Source of the DNA: JAXLYE01 sp046351595
Lineage (GTDB): Bacteria; Myxococcota_A; Polyangia; Palsa-1104; JAEUJZ01
Assembly (NCBI GenBank): GCA_046351595.1
Contig: JAXLYE010000012.1
Coordinates: 57,522 to 121,521 of the forward strand
Reading direction: 5' to 3'
DNA: 64,000 bases
Shown: positions 25,417 to 33,500 of the stretch, in pieces
Layout of the letters: every line of letters begins with the position of its first letter
Position numbering within the stretch: the first letter of the stretch is position 1
Position numbers and translations under genes: made by a program
Notes under the pieces: generated by a model
The model's input: the letters and a program-made list of their open reading frames with translations, nothing else
What the model was told of the DNA's origin: nothing
Databases searched by the model: none

Positions 25417-26738
25417 TAGCCGCCCCCCTTGCCGGCGCGTGACCGGCGCATGCGCAGCGCGGCCCGGCTCGCCCACGCCTCCAGGACCTCGTGCCGCAGC
25501 GGGTGCACCATATCGCCCAGGCTCTCGACCAGGGCGCGCTCCAGGAGCTCGCGCAGCTCCTCACTCCCTTCGTAGTACGTGTGCTGCACGAGCTGCTCGA
25601 TGAGCAGCGGATCCGCGGACGGGCTGGCGTCTCCCGAGGTGCGCAGACCCCAGATCTCCTCCTCTTCAAACTGCGTGCCCAGCAGCCAGCGCACCAGGAG
25701 CGGGATGTCCTCGCGGATCTGGTTCAGGCTCGGTACGTGGATCTGGCGCGTGAAGAGGTGGCGCAGATCCTCGCTCAGCTCCTCGGGGCGAGCGGTGCCG
25801 CCGATCAGGCGCAGCGGCGCCCGCAGCGGTCCCGGTGACACCGACGGGGACCGCACGGTGCCCGCCTGCAGCTCGGAGCGCAGCCGCAGCATGCTGCGGA
25901 GCTGGGCCCGCAGCGACTCGGGCAGCGCCTCGACCTCATCGAGGAACAGGGCCGTGTCTTCCAGCGCCGACAGCCGCCCCGGCAGCCGCTCGCAGTCGCC
26001 CTCCAGCAGCGGGCGATCAGAGAGCGGTGACAGGCTGTGGATGGCGCGCGCAGCGGTCCTCCGCGCCACGCGGGACTCTCCGCTGACCAGCAGCGGCGAC
26101 TGCGTGCGGGCGTGCGCGGCGAGGCGCTCACGCAGGCTCCACACCGACGGGCTCTCGCCCACCAGGCCGTCGCGATCCGCCTGCCCGAACTCGGGAACAC
26201 GCTCTTTGGGATAGGCTCGCAGCGGCGCGACCGTGCGCGGCCGCCGCGAGCACAGGACCATGAGCTGATCCCGCAGGTACAGCGTATCGTTCTGCGCGAT
26301 GACGGCGCTGTGCGCGGCGCTGCCGTTCACCAGGAGCTGGCACGGGCCGACGTTGTGGACCAGGAGCCCGTCCTCGCGAGCCGCGAGCTCCAGGCGCCAG
26401 CGTGCGCCGCCAGCACACAGCAGCGGCCTGGCTTCGCTCGGATCCTCGGTGCCCGGGCAGCCCTGCGGGCGCTGGCGGAAGAACCCGAGCTCGGGGTCCT
26501 GGGTCGGGCGAGCCATCGGCTCCGGCCGCGCACCGCGCTCCGCTCTGGCGCTCCCGCTGTGCGTCGAGCCGAGCACCCATGACAGGTCCTCCGGCCGCAG
26601 CAGCGCCACCTCGCCGGCACGCGCGGGCTCGCTGGCCGACCAGAGGACCACCAGCGCCAGGCACTGCTCGGGCAGCGCGCTCGCCCCGCTCCGCTCGGCC
26701 CCGCTGCGGGCTGTCCCTTGCCGGGAATCTGGCAGCAT
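25416..26738 (-). CDS. Degenerate FHA / sigma-54-activator-like protein heading the T6SS operon
   Basis: This 440-residue paralogue of the protein at 67-1752 is more eroded. The FHA region keeps the LLVHNVGPCQLLVNG strand, but the Ser-Arg-Arg/His binding signature is replaced by ARWRLEL. In the AAA+ domain the Walker A reads GESRVARRT, losing both the GTG and the key Lys. The DE box remains (TALFLDEVEALPE). No GAFTGA motif is seen. There is no Fis helix-turn-helix at the C-terminus. It is therefore unlikely to hydrolyse ATP or bind DNA and may act as a protein-protein switch for the co-transcribed kinase. It is the first gene after the sigma-54 promoter. The start at 26738 lacks a well-spaced ribosome binding site. 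Confidence 0.8.
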   Translation of the reverse strand: MLPDSRQGTARSGAERSGASALPEQCLALVVLWSASEPARAGEVALLRPEDLSWVLGSTHSGSARAERGARPEPMARPTQDPELGFFRQRPQGCPGTEDPSEARPLLCAGGARWRLELAAREDGLLVHNVGPCQLLVNGSAAHSAVIAQNDTLYLRDQLMVLCSRRPRTVAPLRAYPKERVPEFGQADRDGLVGESPSVWSLRERLAAHARTQSPLLVSGESRVARRTAARAIHSLSPLSDRPLLEGDCERLPGRLSALEDTALFLDEVEALPESLRAQLRSMLRLRSELQAGTVRSPSVSPGPLRAPLRLIGGTARPEELSEDLRHLFTRQIHVPSLNQIREDIPLLVRWLLGTQFEEEEIWGLRTSGDASPSADPLLIEQLVQHTYYEGSEELRELLERALVESLGDMVHPLRHEVLEAWASRAALRMRRSRAGKGGG

Positions 26739-26830
26739 CAGGTTGACCAGGCGCCTCCCAAAGTTCGCACGCGGACCTCTGCCTGCGGCTTGCCGCAGCG
26801 AAGGGTTCCCATCGTTCGCACCTGCGCTAA

Positions 26831-26846
26831 AGCAGCGGCTGTGCCA
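26831..26846 (-). promoter_or_regulatory. Sigma-54 (RpoN) promoter of the T6SS operon
   Basis: Read on the minus strand this is TGGCACAGCCGCTGCT. It matches the -24/-12 consensus TGGCAC-N5-TTGCW at all positions except the first base of the -12 box, with the obligatory GG-N10-GC spacing. Transcription would start near 26819, leaving about 80 bases before the first gene. Confidence 0.75.
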
Positions 26847-26967
26847 CCGGAGAGCGCGCGCCTGCGCCGCTCTCCTCGCTGCGCGCCCGCACCCGCCGGG
26901 TCAGCCAGCGCTCCCAAGCCCCGGCAGCAGCCAGCCCCGCGCGCATCGCGAGGGCGCTTCGGCGTGG

Positions 26968-26991
26968 GCGCGCGCGTGCGCACGCGCGCGC
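26968..26991. promoter_or_regulatory. 24-base perfect palindrome upstream of the sigma-54 promoter
   Basis: GCGCGCGCGTGC followed by its exact reverse complement, centred between 26979 and 26980. It lies about 125-145 bases upstream of the promoter, the normal distance for an enhancer bound by a sigma-54 activator. The core GTGCGCAC recurs at 28099-28106. Confidence 0.5.
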
Positions 26992-27008
26992 ACGCAGTGC
27001 ATAGCCCC

Positions 27009-27026
27009 CGCTCTTCCCAGAGAGCG
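27009..27026 (-). terminator. Weak hairpin after the metallopeptidase gene
   Basis: CGCTCT and AGAGCG form a six-base stem around a six-base loop, starting six bases past the minus-strand stop codon. There is no T-run, so it may only be a Rho-associated or mRNA-stabilising stem. Confidence 0.3.
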
Positions 27027-27031
27027 CGCCC

Positions 27032-28000
27032 TCAAGTCCGGGTGAAGTAGATCTTCGCCGACTCGCCGTAGCTGCCCTGGTAGGCGTTCGGGCAGCGGCA
27101 CTTCTGGGTGATGAAGTCCTTCATCCGCGACAGGGTCTTGGCGGGCCGTGCCGCCGGCCCCCGGAGCTCTTGATAGAGGCCCAGGACGTTGGGGCTGACC
27201 AGATCCCAGTCGACTCCCATCATCAGACCCGAGAACACCTCGGCGACATACTCGTTGAGCTGGCTCTTGCCCGCGTACTCGCTGACGAACTTCACCCCAA
27301 TCTTGTTGACCGTCTCGACCGACCGGTGCCAGAACTGGTGCGCTGCGCTCCCCGTGTCGCCGGCGCCGATCCCCGCGACCAGATCCACACCGAGCCCGTA
27401 TCCCGCCGGCCCGGTGAGCTGGTGAAAGATGTGTCCGAACTCGTGATAGATCTGCGCAAGGATCGACCGCTCTACCGCGGACCCGCTCATCGAGCTCTTG
27501 TAGTAGTCATAGATCCGGTCGGCGACGATGCGCGGCGGCGACGTTGTCGCGTCTCCTGCTCCGCCGGCGCCGCCGGCTATCACGTGGGTCATCATGCGCG
27601 TGCCGAGCTGCAACATGACAACCGGCTTGGGCGAGGTGTCATCGTCGAACCACACCACCCCGCGAGAGGGCAGCCCCATTGCGCGGCCGAAGTCCGACCC
27701 GTACAGCACCACGCGGAACTCCTGGACATCGCCGTCCGCGAACATCAGGCCCGCGCTCTGCAGCCCCTCGATCGCCTTCTTCACGCACTCGAGCTTGACG
27801 CTGGCGATGCCTGCAGGCTCCCCGCTGCCGGCGTAGATCTCGACCGTGACGCCCGCGATCCGCATCTGCTGCTTGGGAGCGACGCCGGCATCCCGCTCCT
27901 GCTCTTGCCACCGCGGTGCCTTGCCCGACGGGTTGTTGGCCTCGGGCGCCAAGTCGCGTAGGGCGGTCTTCTGCGCGGCCGTGAAGGTGTAGTTCGGCAT
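27032..28000 (-). CDS. HExxH zinc metallopeptidase, candidate T6SS effector
   Basis: The ATG at 28000 follows a GAGAGAGAAGGGA leader and gives 322 residues. The zinc motif HEFGH is at 186-190. The downstream NEYVAEVFSG holds Glu250 and Glu254, and one of them is a likely third zinc ligand, as in gluzincins with an AExF segment. The N-terminus has no signal peptide, which fits cytoplasmic synthesis and delivery by a secretion machine. The C-terminus is Cys-containing (QKCRCPN). No immunity gene is obvious next to it. It is divergent from a lipase gene, and its upstream DNA shares a sigma-54-like promoter and a GTGCGCAC palindrome with the T6SS operon. The effector role is inference. A longer ORF to 28216 would run through the promoter and is disfavoured. 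Confidence 0.7.
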   Translation of the reverse strand: MPNYTFTAAQKTALRDLAPEANNPSGKAPRWQEQERDAGVAPKQQMRIAGVTVEIYAGSGEPAGIASVKLECVKKAIEGLQSAGLMFADGDVQEFRVVLYGSDFGRAMGLPSRGVVWFDDDTSPKPVVMLQLGTRMMTHVIAGGAGGAGDATTSPPRIVADRIYDYYKSSMSGSAVERSILAQIYHEFGHIFHQLTGPAGYGLGVDLVAGIGAGDTGSAAHQFWHRSVETVNKIGVKFVSEYAGKSQLNEYVAEVFSGLMMGVDWDLVSPNVLGLYQELRGPAARPAKTLSRMKDFITQKCRCPNAYQGSYGESAKIYFTRT

Positions 28001-28037
28001 TCCCTTCTCTCTCTGTGGCGGTTGTCCGCGTCCGGTT

Positions 28038-28053
28038 GCATCTTCCGTACCGA
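28038..28053 (-). promoter_or_regulatory. Sigma-54-like promoter of the metallopeptidase gene
   Basis: The minus strand reads CGGTACGGAAGATGCA, keeping GG-N10-GC and a TGCA -12 box. The start would fall near 28027, leaving a 27-base leader with a good ribosome binding site before the ATG at 28000. Confidence 0.5.
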
Positions 28054-28097
28054 CAGCAATGCGTCGCGATGCTGGCGTCCGCGCGCCGACCTCTCTC

Positions 28098-28127
28098 TGT
28101 GCGCACACGTGCGCCCGCCGGGCGCAC
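28098..28127. promoter_or_regulatory. Palindromes between the divergent effector genes
   Basis: TGTGCGCACA (28098-28107) is a perfect 10-base palindrome. It is followed by GTGCGCCC-GCC-GGGCGCAC (28109-28127), an eight-base stem. They lie about 45-75 bases upstream of the sigma-54-like site and share GTGCGCAC with the palindrome at 26968-26991. They may be activator sites. Confidence 0.4.
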
Positions 28128-28224
28128 AGGCGATCGCAGAGGGAACGGTGCGCCGTTACTTGACCGGCTTTTCGCAGGAGGTCCAGGCCGTGCTTGGCGT
28201 GAGGTGTGCTTGACACTTCTGCCG

Positions 28225-29799
28225 ATGTACTGGGAAGTCCTTTATCACCTCGATCTCTGCATCCTCGCGTATCAGATCTACAACCAGACCCTGGTCTGGC
28301 CGCTTGACCCCTGGTACGAGCGGTTCAGCGACCGCCTCGTCGGCAGCCAGCGCTCACGCTTCCTCCGCCACCTGCACGAGGCACTGGACCGACAGACGGA
28401 GTACCACGGACCCGGGCGCACGCAGGGCTTCTCGAGCAACGACTCGCTCGATCCGATCCTGCACCGCTACGACAACATCAACCCGGCGCAGATTTCGTTC
28501 AATTACGACGGCACGATCTACAACATGATCCGCGCGCCGTCCGCCATCACCAGCCGCATCGGCGAGGTGTACGTCTCCGAGTACACCACCGACCCGAACG
28601 GCGGCATCAACGCAGGCTCTCCCAACCTGCGCCAGCTCCGCAACGGAGCCGGGCCCGACACGCTGTACTGCTTCGAGGGCGGCACCGGCGCCGTGCCCGG
28701 TGAGAGCGCGGCCTGGAGCGTCATGGGCTTCGTGCTCAAGCGCCGGCACACGAACGGCAACGGCTACGACATCCACATCGCCTTTCGCGGCAGCCGCAGC
28801 GGCGCCGCCGGCCGCGCTGCAGTGCAGGGCCTGTTCGGGAGCAAGGGCAACCCGGACTGGGTCACCGACATGGACTTCCGCAGCGTCGGGCGTGACCAGT
28901 GGATCAGCGAAGCGCGCGGCTCGGCCTCACGCGGCTTCGGCAACGCGGTCCGCCGCTGCGTCACCGCCATCAACCGCTGCCTGATGGCCATCGACATCGG
29001 CGAAGTGGGGCCGCCGCAGAGCATCTGGGTGACCGGGCACAGCCTGGGCGGCGCGCTGGCCGTGCAGCTAGGCAGCGCGCTGGTCAACGGCGCCTACCGC
29101 AACTTCGTTGCGTCCAGCACCCACGAGTGGCCGTGGCAGCACCTTCGCCTGGTGACCTTCGGCGCTCCCGTCGTCGGCGGCGGTGAGTTCGCGCAGGAGA
29201 TCACCAACAACATCGGCAACCTGCGTGTCAAGATCGGCGGCGATCCGATCACGCAGGGAGCGGTCCGCAACCACGCCGGCCACTCGCTCCAGCTCGACGC
29301 AGGGTACTGGTTCAACACCGATGCGCATGAGCCGCGCATCATCCGCGAGCAGGTGATGAAGCTCGGCGGCTCCATGCAGCCCCCACCCCAGCTTCCCAGC
29401 GGCGGCTTCTACGACATCCCCTGGGCGAGCTGCGAGACATTCGAGGATCTGTACGCCCGCTTCATCCACAACGACGCCAGCCTGCGCGCCATCCTGGGTC
29501 CGCGCTTTTCGCAGGACGCGGCGTTCTTCCTATCCCGGCTGGCGCGTGATCTCAGCGGATCCTCCGCGAACGTACTTTCGCAGCACCTCGGCCTGGTGCA
29601 GGGGCTCATCGACATGCCGCCGCGGCGGACGCTGACGGTGCTGGCGGATCTGGCGAAGGGACTGAAGGACATCCACAACCGGACCAAGGACTACGTGATC
29701 CTGCTCTACATCCTGCTCGTCTGGTCCGAGCACAGACAGGGCCTGCGCTTCCACGATATCCAGGGTGACCCGACGCTGCGTGGTTATCTCAAGATCTGA
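28225..29799 (+). CDS. Class 3 (fungal-type) lipase, candidate T6SS effector
   Basis: The protein is 524 residues from the ATG at 28225. The nucleophile elbow GHSLGGAL places the Ser at 273. Before it is the strand IHIAFRGSRSG, the oxyanion-type FRGS of class 3 lipases. After it come FGAPVVGG and the likely acid and base in GGDPIT (Asp340) and NHAGHS (His350 or His353). No signal peptide is seen. T6SS phospholipase effectors commonly have this GxSxG layout and lack a secretion signal, so a role as cargo is plausible. A TTG at 28210, with GAGG five bases upstream, is an alternative start with a better ribosome site. The C-terminal 130 residues are helical and unassigned. Confidence 0.75.
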   Translation: MYWEVLYHLDLCILAYQIYNQTLVWPLDPWYERFSDRLVGSQRSRFLRHLHEALDRQTEYHGPGRTQGFSSNDSLDPILHRYDNINPAQISFNYDGTIYNMIRAPSAITSRIGEVYVSEYTTDPNGGINAGSPNLRQLRNGAGPDTLYCFEGGTGAVPGESAAWSVMGFVLKRRHTNGNGYDIHIAFRGSRSGAAGRAAVQGLFGSKGNPDWVTDMDFRSVGRDQWISEARGSASRGFGNAVRRCVTAINRCLMAIDIGEVGPPQSIWVTGHSLGGALAVQLGSALVNGAYRNFVASSTHEWPWQHLRLVTFGAPVVGGGEFAQEITNNIGNLRVKIGGDPITQGAVRNHAGHSLQLDAGYWFNTDAHEPRIIREQVMKLGGSMQPPPQLPSGGFYDIPWASCETFEDLYARFIHNDASLRAILGPRFSQDAAFFLSRLARDLSGSSANVLSQHLGLVQGLIDMPPRRTLTVLADLAKGLKDIHNRTKDYVILLYILLVWSEHRQGLRFHDIQGDPTLRGYLKI

Positions 29800-29976
29800 T
29801 CTATCAGGTGCTCGCGCTAGCAAGTCGCGGCTGCGTCCGTTTTCCTCTGTCCAGACCCTGCTCCGCTCGCTCTCCGAGGCAGAACGGGCCGCGCTCCTCC
29901 AGGCACCGTTCGTGAGGTACCCCGTGCAGTAAGTACTGAAAAAGTCGCTCCCCAGCGGTTCCCCAGCGCCCCAAAC

Positions 29977-30180
29977 CTGCGTGGCGACCAGCGCCGAGGC
30001 GACCTGCCACAGCGTGTGCGGCACCTGTTCCAGCGGCAGCCGCAGCGGCGGCCTCCGGAGCCGCTGGCGCAGCGTCTCACCGTGCGGGATCAGTTCGAGC
30101 GCTCCAAGGCCCGCGAGCTGGCCAAGCAGCGTCGCGAGAGTCGCGGGCGCGACTGCTGACCCGGGTCCTCGTGCCGCGCG
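29977..30180 (-). pseudogene. Inverted fragment of a Ser/Thr kinase domain
   Basis: The minus strand encodes LELIPHGETLRQRLRRPP followed by LPLEQVPHTLWQVASAL. This matches kinase subdomains V-VIa (compare LDGETLRQRL and ARQTASAL in the kinase at 23929-25416). The open frame has no start, no Gly loop and no catalytic loop. It ends in VATQ, just where a kinase would run on to its HRD loop. The rest of the 29800-30183 gap shows no gene I can support. Confidence 0.6.
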
Positions 30181-30183
30181 CGC

Positions 30184-30570
30184 CTACCAGCGATGGAGGA
30201 GGCCGTAGAGCACCAAGGCGATCGAGCCCAGGAGTCCTACGGGTCCGGCCCAGCGCACGACCCGACGCGCACCACCGGGCGCGCCTGCGGACAGGAAGGC
30301 ACCAACCAGGGTGCCGGCAGCGAGCCCCACGCCCAGGATGAAGGCGAGGAGGATCGTGCCGAGATCAGCGCGCCGCCCGTTGCGGAGCATGTCGTACCAG
30401 ATGACGCCGATGAAGGCGCTGCCACCGACGGCCATGGCGGCACCCGCGGCGACGAAGAGCCGCAGCGGCCACCCCAGGGGCCCATCGCCGAGCGACCGAC
30501 CGATGAGGGTGTAGATCAGCGCGGCGAAACACCACGGCGCGAGCTGCGCGGCCACTCCCGGATGGACCAT
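30184..30570 (-). CDS. Small integral membrane protein, unknown function
   Basis: From MVHPG at 30570 this is 128 residues with about four hydrophobic helices (APWCFAALIYTLIG, LFVAAGAAMAVGG, TILLAFILGVGLAAG and GPVGLLGSIALVLYGLL). Short polar loops separate them. No motif identifies it. Its ATG overlaps, on the opposite strand, the first Met of the large kinase/ATPase reading frame. It lies inside the segment that may have been inverted. Confidence 0.5.
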   Translation of the reverse strand: MVHPGVAAQLAPWCFAALIYTLIGRSLGDGPLGWPLRLFVAAGAAMAVGGSAFIGVIWYDMLRNGRRADLGTILLAFILGVGLAAGTLVGAFLSAGAPGGARRVVRWAGPVGLLGSIALVLYGLLHRW

Positions 30571-33500
30571 GAATGAGAGTCTACGCGCAACACAGGGTGA
30601 ACAGAAGCTCGCGCATGAAGAGAGAGGACGCCCCCGGTGCTCCGTCCCTCCCACTTCCGAGCCAGGAAAGCCCGCCCGCAACCGTTCCGCGGACGCTCTT
30701 TCAGGTCATTTTCTCGACGAGAGAATAGCCAGTGACCTCAAGCCCTCCAACGTGCTCGTGGTCCGGAACGAGGTCAAGCTGCTCGACTTCGGGATCTCGG
30801 CCGGCGCTACGGAGGGAGTCACAGAGCTCGCCGGGACGTTCGACTACATGGCGCCCGAGCTGCTGAAGGGAGCCGCGCCGACCGTCGCTTCGGACCTGTA
30901 CGCGGTCGGGGTCATCCTGCACCAGCTCCTCACCGGCAGCCTGCCGCAGGAGCGCGGCGCCGCGGCGGCCTGGCAAGCCGGCAGCGGGACGGAGCCGCTG
31001 GCTCCGCAGGATCCGGATGGCGCGACGCTCAAGGAAGCGGAGCCGGTGTTCTCGCTGACCGCGGCCCTGGGGCGGCTCGATGATCTCGAGCTCAACCCGC
31101 TGGCCGAGCCCGAGCTGGAGATCCAGGTCGAAGGCGCGCTGGGAGAGGTCGTGCGCCGGCTGCTGCACCGCAACCCGGCGATGCGCTACGAAGACGCGGA
31201 CGCGGTGCTGCGTGAGCTGGCCGCAGCGGTGAACCTGGACATCCCGCTTGAGACCAGCGAGACGCGTGAGAGCTTCCTGCGCGCCACCGCGCTGATCGGT
31301 CGTGAAACCGAGCTGGCGACGCTGCGCAGCGCGCTGGAGCAGGCCAAGGCCGGTCAGGGCGGCGCGCTGCTGCTGGGCGGCGAGAGCGGCGTCGGCAAGT
31401 CACGCCTGCTGTCGGAGCTGCGGACGCTGGCGCTGGTCTACGGCTGCTGGGCCAGCGAGGGCCAGGCCATCACCGAGGGCGGCACGTACTATAACGAGTG
31501 GATTCCGCTGCTGCGCGCGCTCAGCCTGCGCGCCGAGCTGACCGATGCGGAGGCCGCGGTGTTCAAGCCGCTGGTCCCGGACATCGAGCGCCTGCTGGAC
31601 CGCACGGTCCCCGACGCCGCGGCGGCCAAGCCCGAGGAGCTGCAGGCGCGGCTGACCGCGACGCTGCGCAGCGTGCTGGCCCGGCTCACGCGGCCCGCGG
31701 TGATCATCCTGGAAGACCTGCACTGGGCGCGCGCGGAGTCGCTGACGCTGCTGCAAGCGCTGCTCAAGGACATCCGGTCGCTGCCCGTGCTGCTCATCGG
31801 GACGTACCGCTCGGACGAGAGCGCCGACCTGCCCTCGCGACTCCCGGGCCACCAGCTGCTGCCGCTCAGCCGCCTCGACACCGAAGCGATCGCGCGCCTC
31901 AGCGAGAGCATGCTCGGCGAGGTAGGGAGGCAGCCGGAGCTGGTCGACTACCTGACGCGGCAGACCGAAGGGAACGTGTTCTTCCTGGTCGAGATCGTGC
32001 GCTCGCTGGCCGAGGACGCGGGCGAGCTGCGGCGCATCGGCCAGGGCGAGCTGCCCGACTCGGTGCTGACCGCCGGCATCGGCCGCATCATCGAGCGCCG
32101 CATCGACCGCATCGAGCCCGGCTATCGACCCGTCCTGGACCTGGCGGCGACGCTGGGGCGCAGGCTGGATCTGCCCGTTTTGCAGCAGATCTTCCCGTCG
32201 CTGCCGCTGCGGCCGTTGCTGCTCAGCGCGGCCAACGCGGCCGTGCTCGAGACGCAGGGGAGCGACTGGCGCTTCTCGCACGACAAGCTGCGCGAGGCGA
32301 TCCTGCGGCGCATCGAACCTGTGCGCAGCGCCCGGCTGCACGCCGAGCTCGCAGAGGCCCTGGAGGTCTGCTACAGCGGCGAGGAGCGTGAGCGCCGCAG
32401 CGCCGAGCTGGCGCTGCACTTCACGCAGGCCGGTCACCCCGAGCGCGCCCTGCCCTACTACATCCTAGCGGGCGACCGCGCCGCGCGCCTCGGGCTGCTC
32501 TCGGAGTCGCGCGCGCACTACCGCAACGCGCTGGCCGCGCTGCCGCCGCGCCCGAGCGAGCCGGCGCAGCAGCGGCAGCGCATCGACCTGCTGCTGAAGC
32601 TGATGCAGAACTCGCTGGTCGCGGATCCGCTCGACGCCCAGCTCGAGCGCGTGGGCGAGGCGCAGGCGCTCTTGGACGCGCTGGCCGGGACCGCGGGGAC
32701 GCCGCCGCCTGCCGAGGATCGGCTGCGGCAGGTGCGCCTCGACTACTACACCGGCCGCGCCTACTACTACGTCGGCCAGACCGCGGAGGCCATCCGTCGC
32801 TATCAGCGCGTGCTGCCGCTGGCGCAGGAGTTCGGGGATGCCGAGCTGACCGCCATGCCGGCGGCCGTCACCGGGATGGCGCTGCTGGTGCAAGGCCACA
32901 TCGGCAAGGCGCACCAGATGCTGTGCCGGGCACTGGGTCCGCTGCGCGAGCTCGGCAACGAGTTCGAGGTGGTGCGGTGCCGTGAGTACATCGGGCTGGC
33001 GCTCGCGATGATGGGCCGCTACACCGAGGGCCTGGCCGAGCTCAGCGCGGCGGAAGCGCGCGCGAAGGAGCTGAACCAGCCGCAGCTCCTGTTCATCGCC
33101 CGGCTGCTGCGGACCATCGCGCACCGCGCCGGCATGGACTGGGAGGCGATGCTCGATCTGGTCGTCCCCATCGGCGTTGCCGTCGACAAGCTGGGCGAGA
33201 AGACGTACGGCGCGGTGGCGTGGAGCCTGGCCGCCTGGGCGCACGCGCAGCTCGGCCGACACGAGGAGGCCAGGACCGTACGGACCAAGGCGCTCGGGCT
33301 CGCGGCAGAGTTTAACGGCAAGTACCTCGGCGCGGACTGGTTCGCGGCCAGCGATGCCGAGGCCGCGCTGCTGGCCGGGCGTCCCGAGGAGGCGCTCACG
33401 ATCGCGCGCGGGGTCGCCGAGCGCTCGCGCGCGGCCGGCCTGCCGCAGTCGCTGGGCATCGCCGAGCGGGCTGCCGGCGCAGCGCTCGCGCAGCTGGGCG

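Noticed and set aside
28195..28210. Sigma-54-like site (TGGCGT-N5-GTGCT) upstream of the lipase
   Set aside because: Spacing fits, but the start would fall only about three bases before the ATG at 28225, leaving no leader; probably chance in GC-rich DNA.
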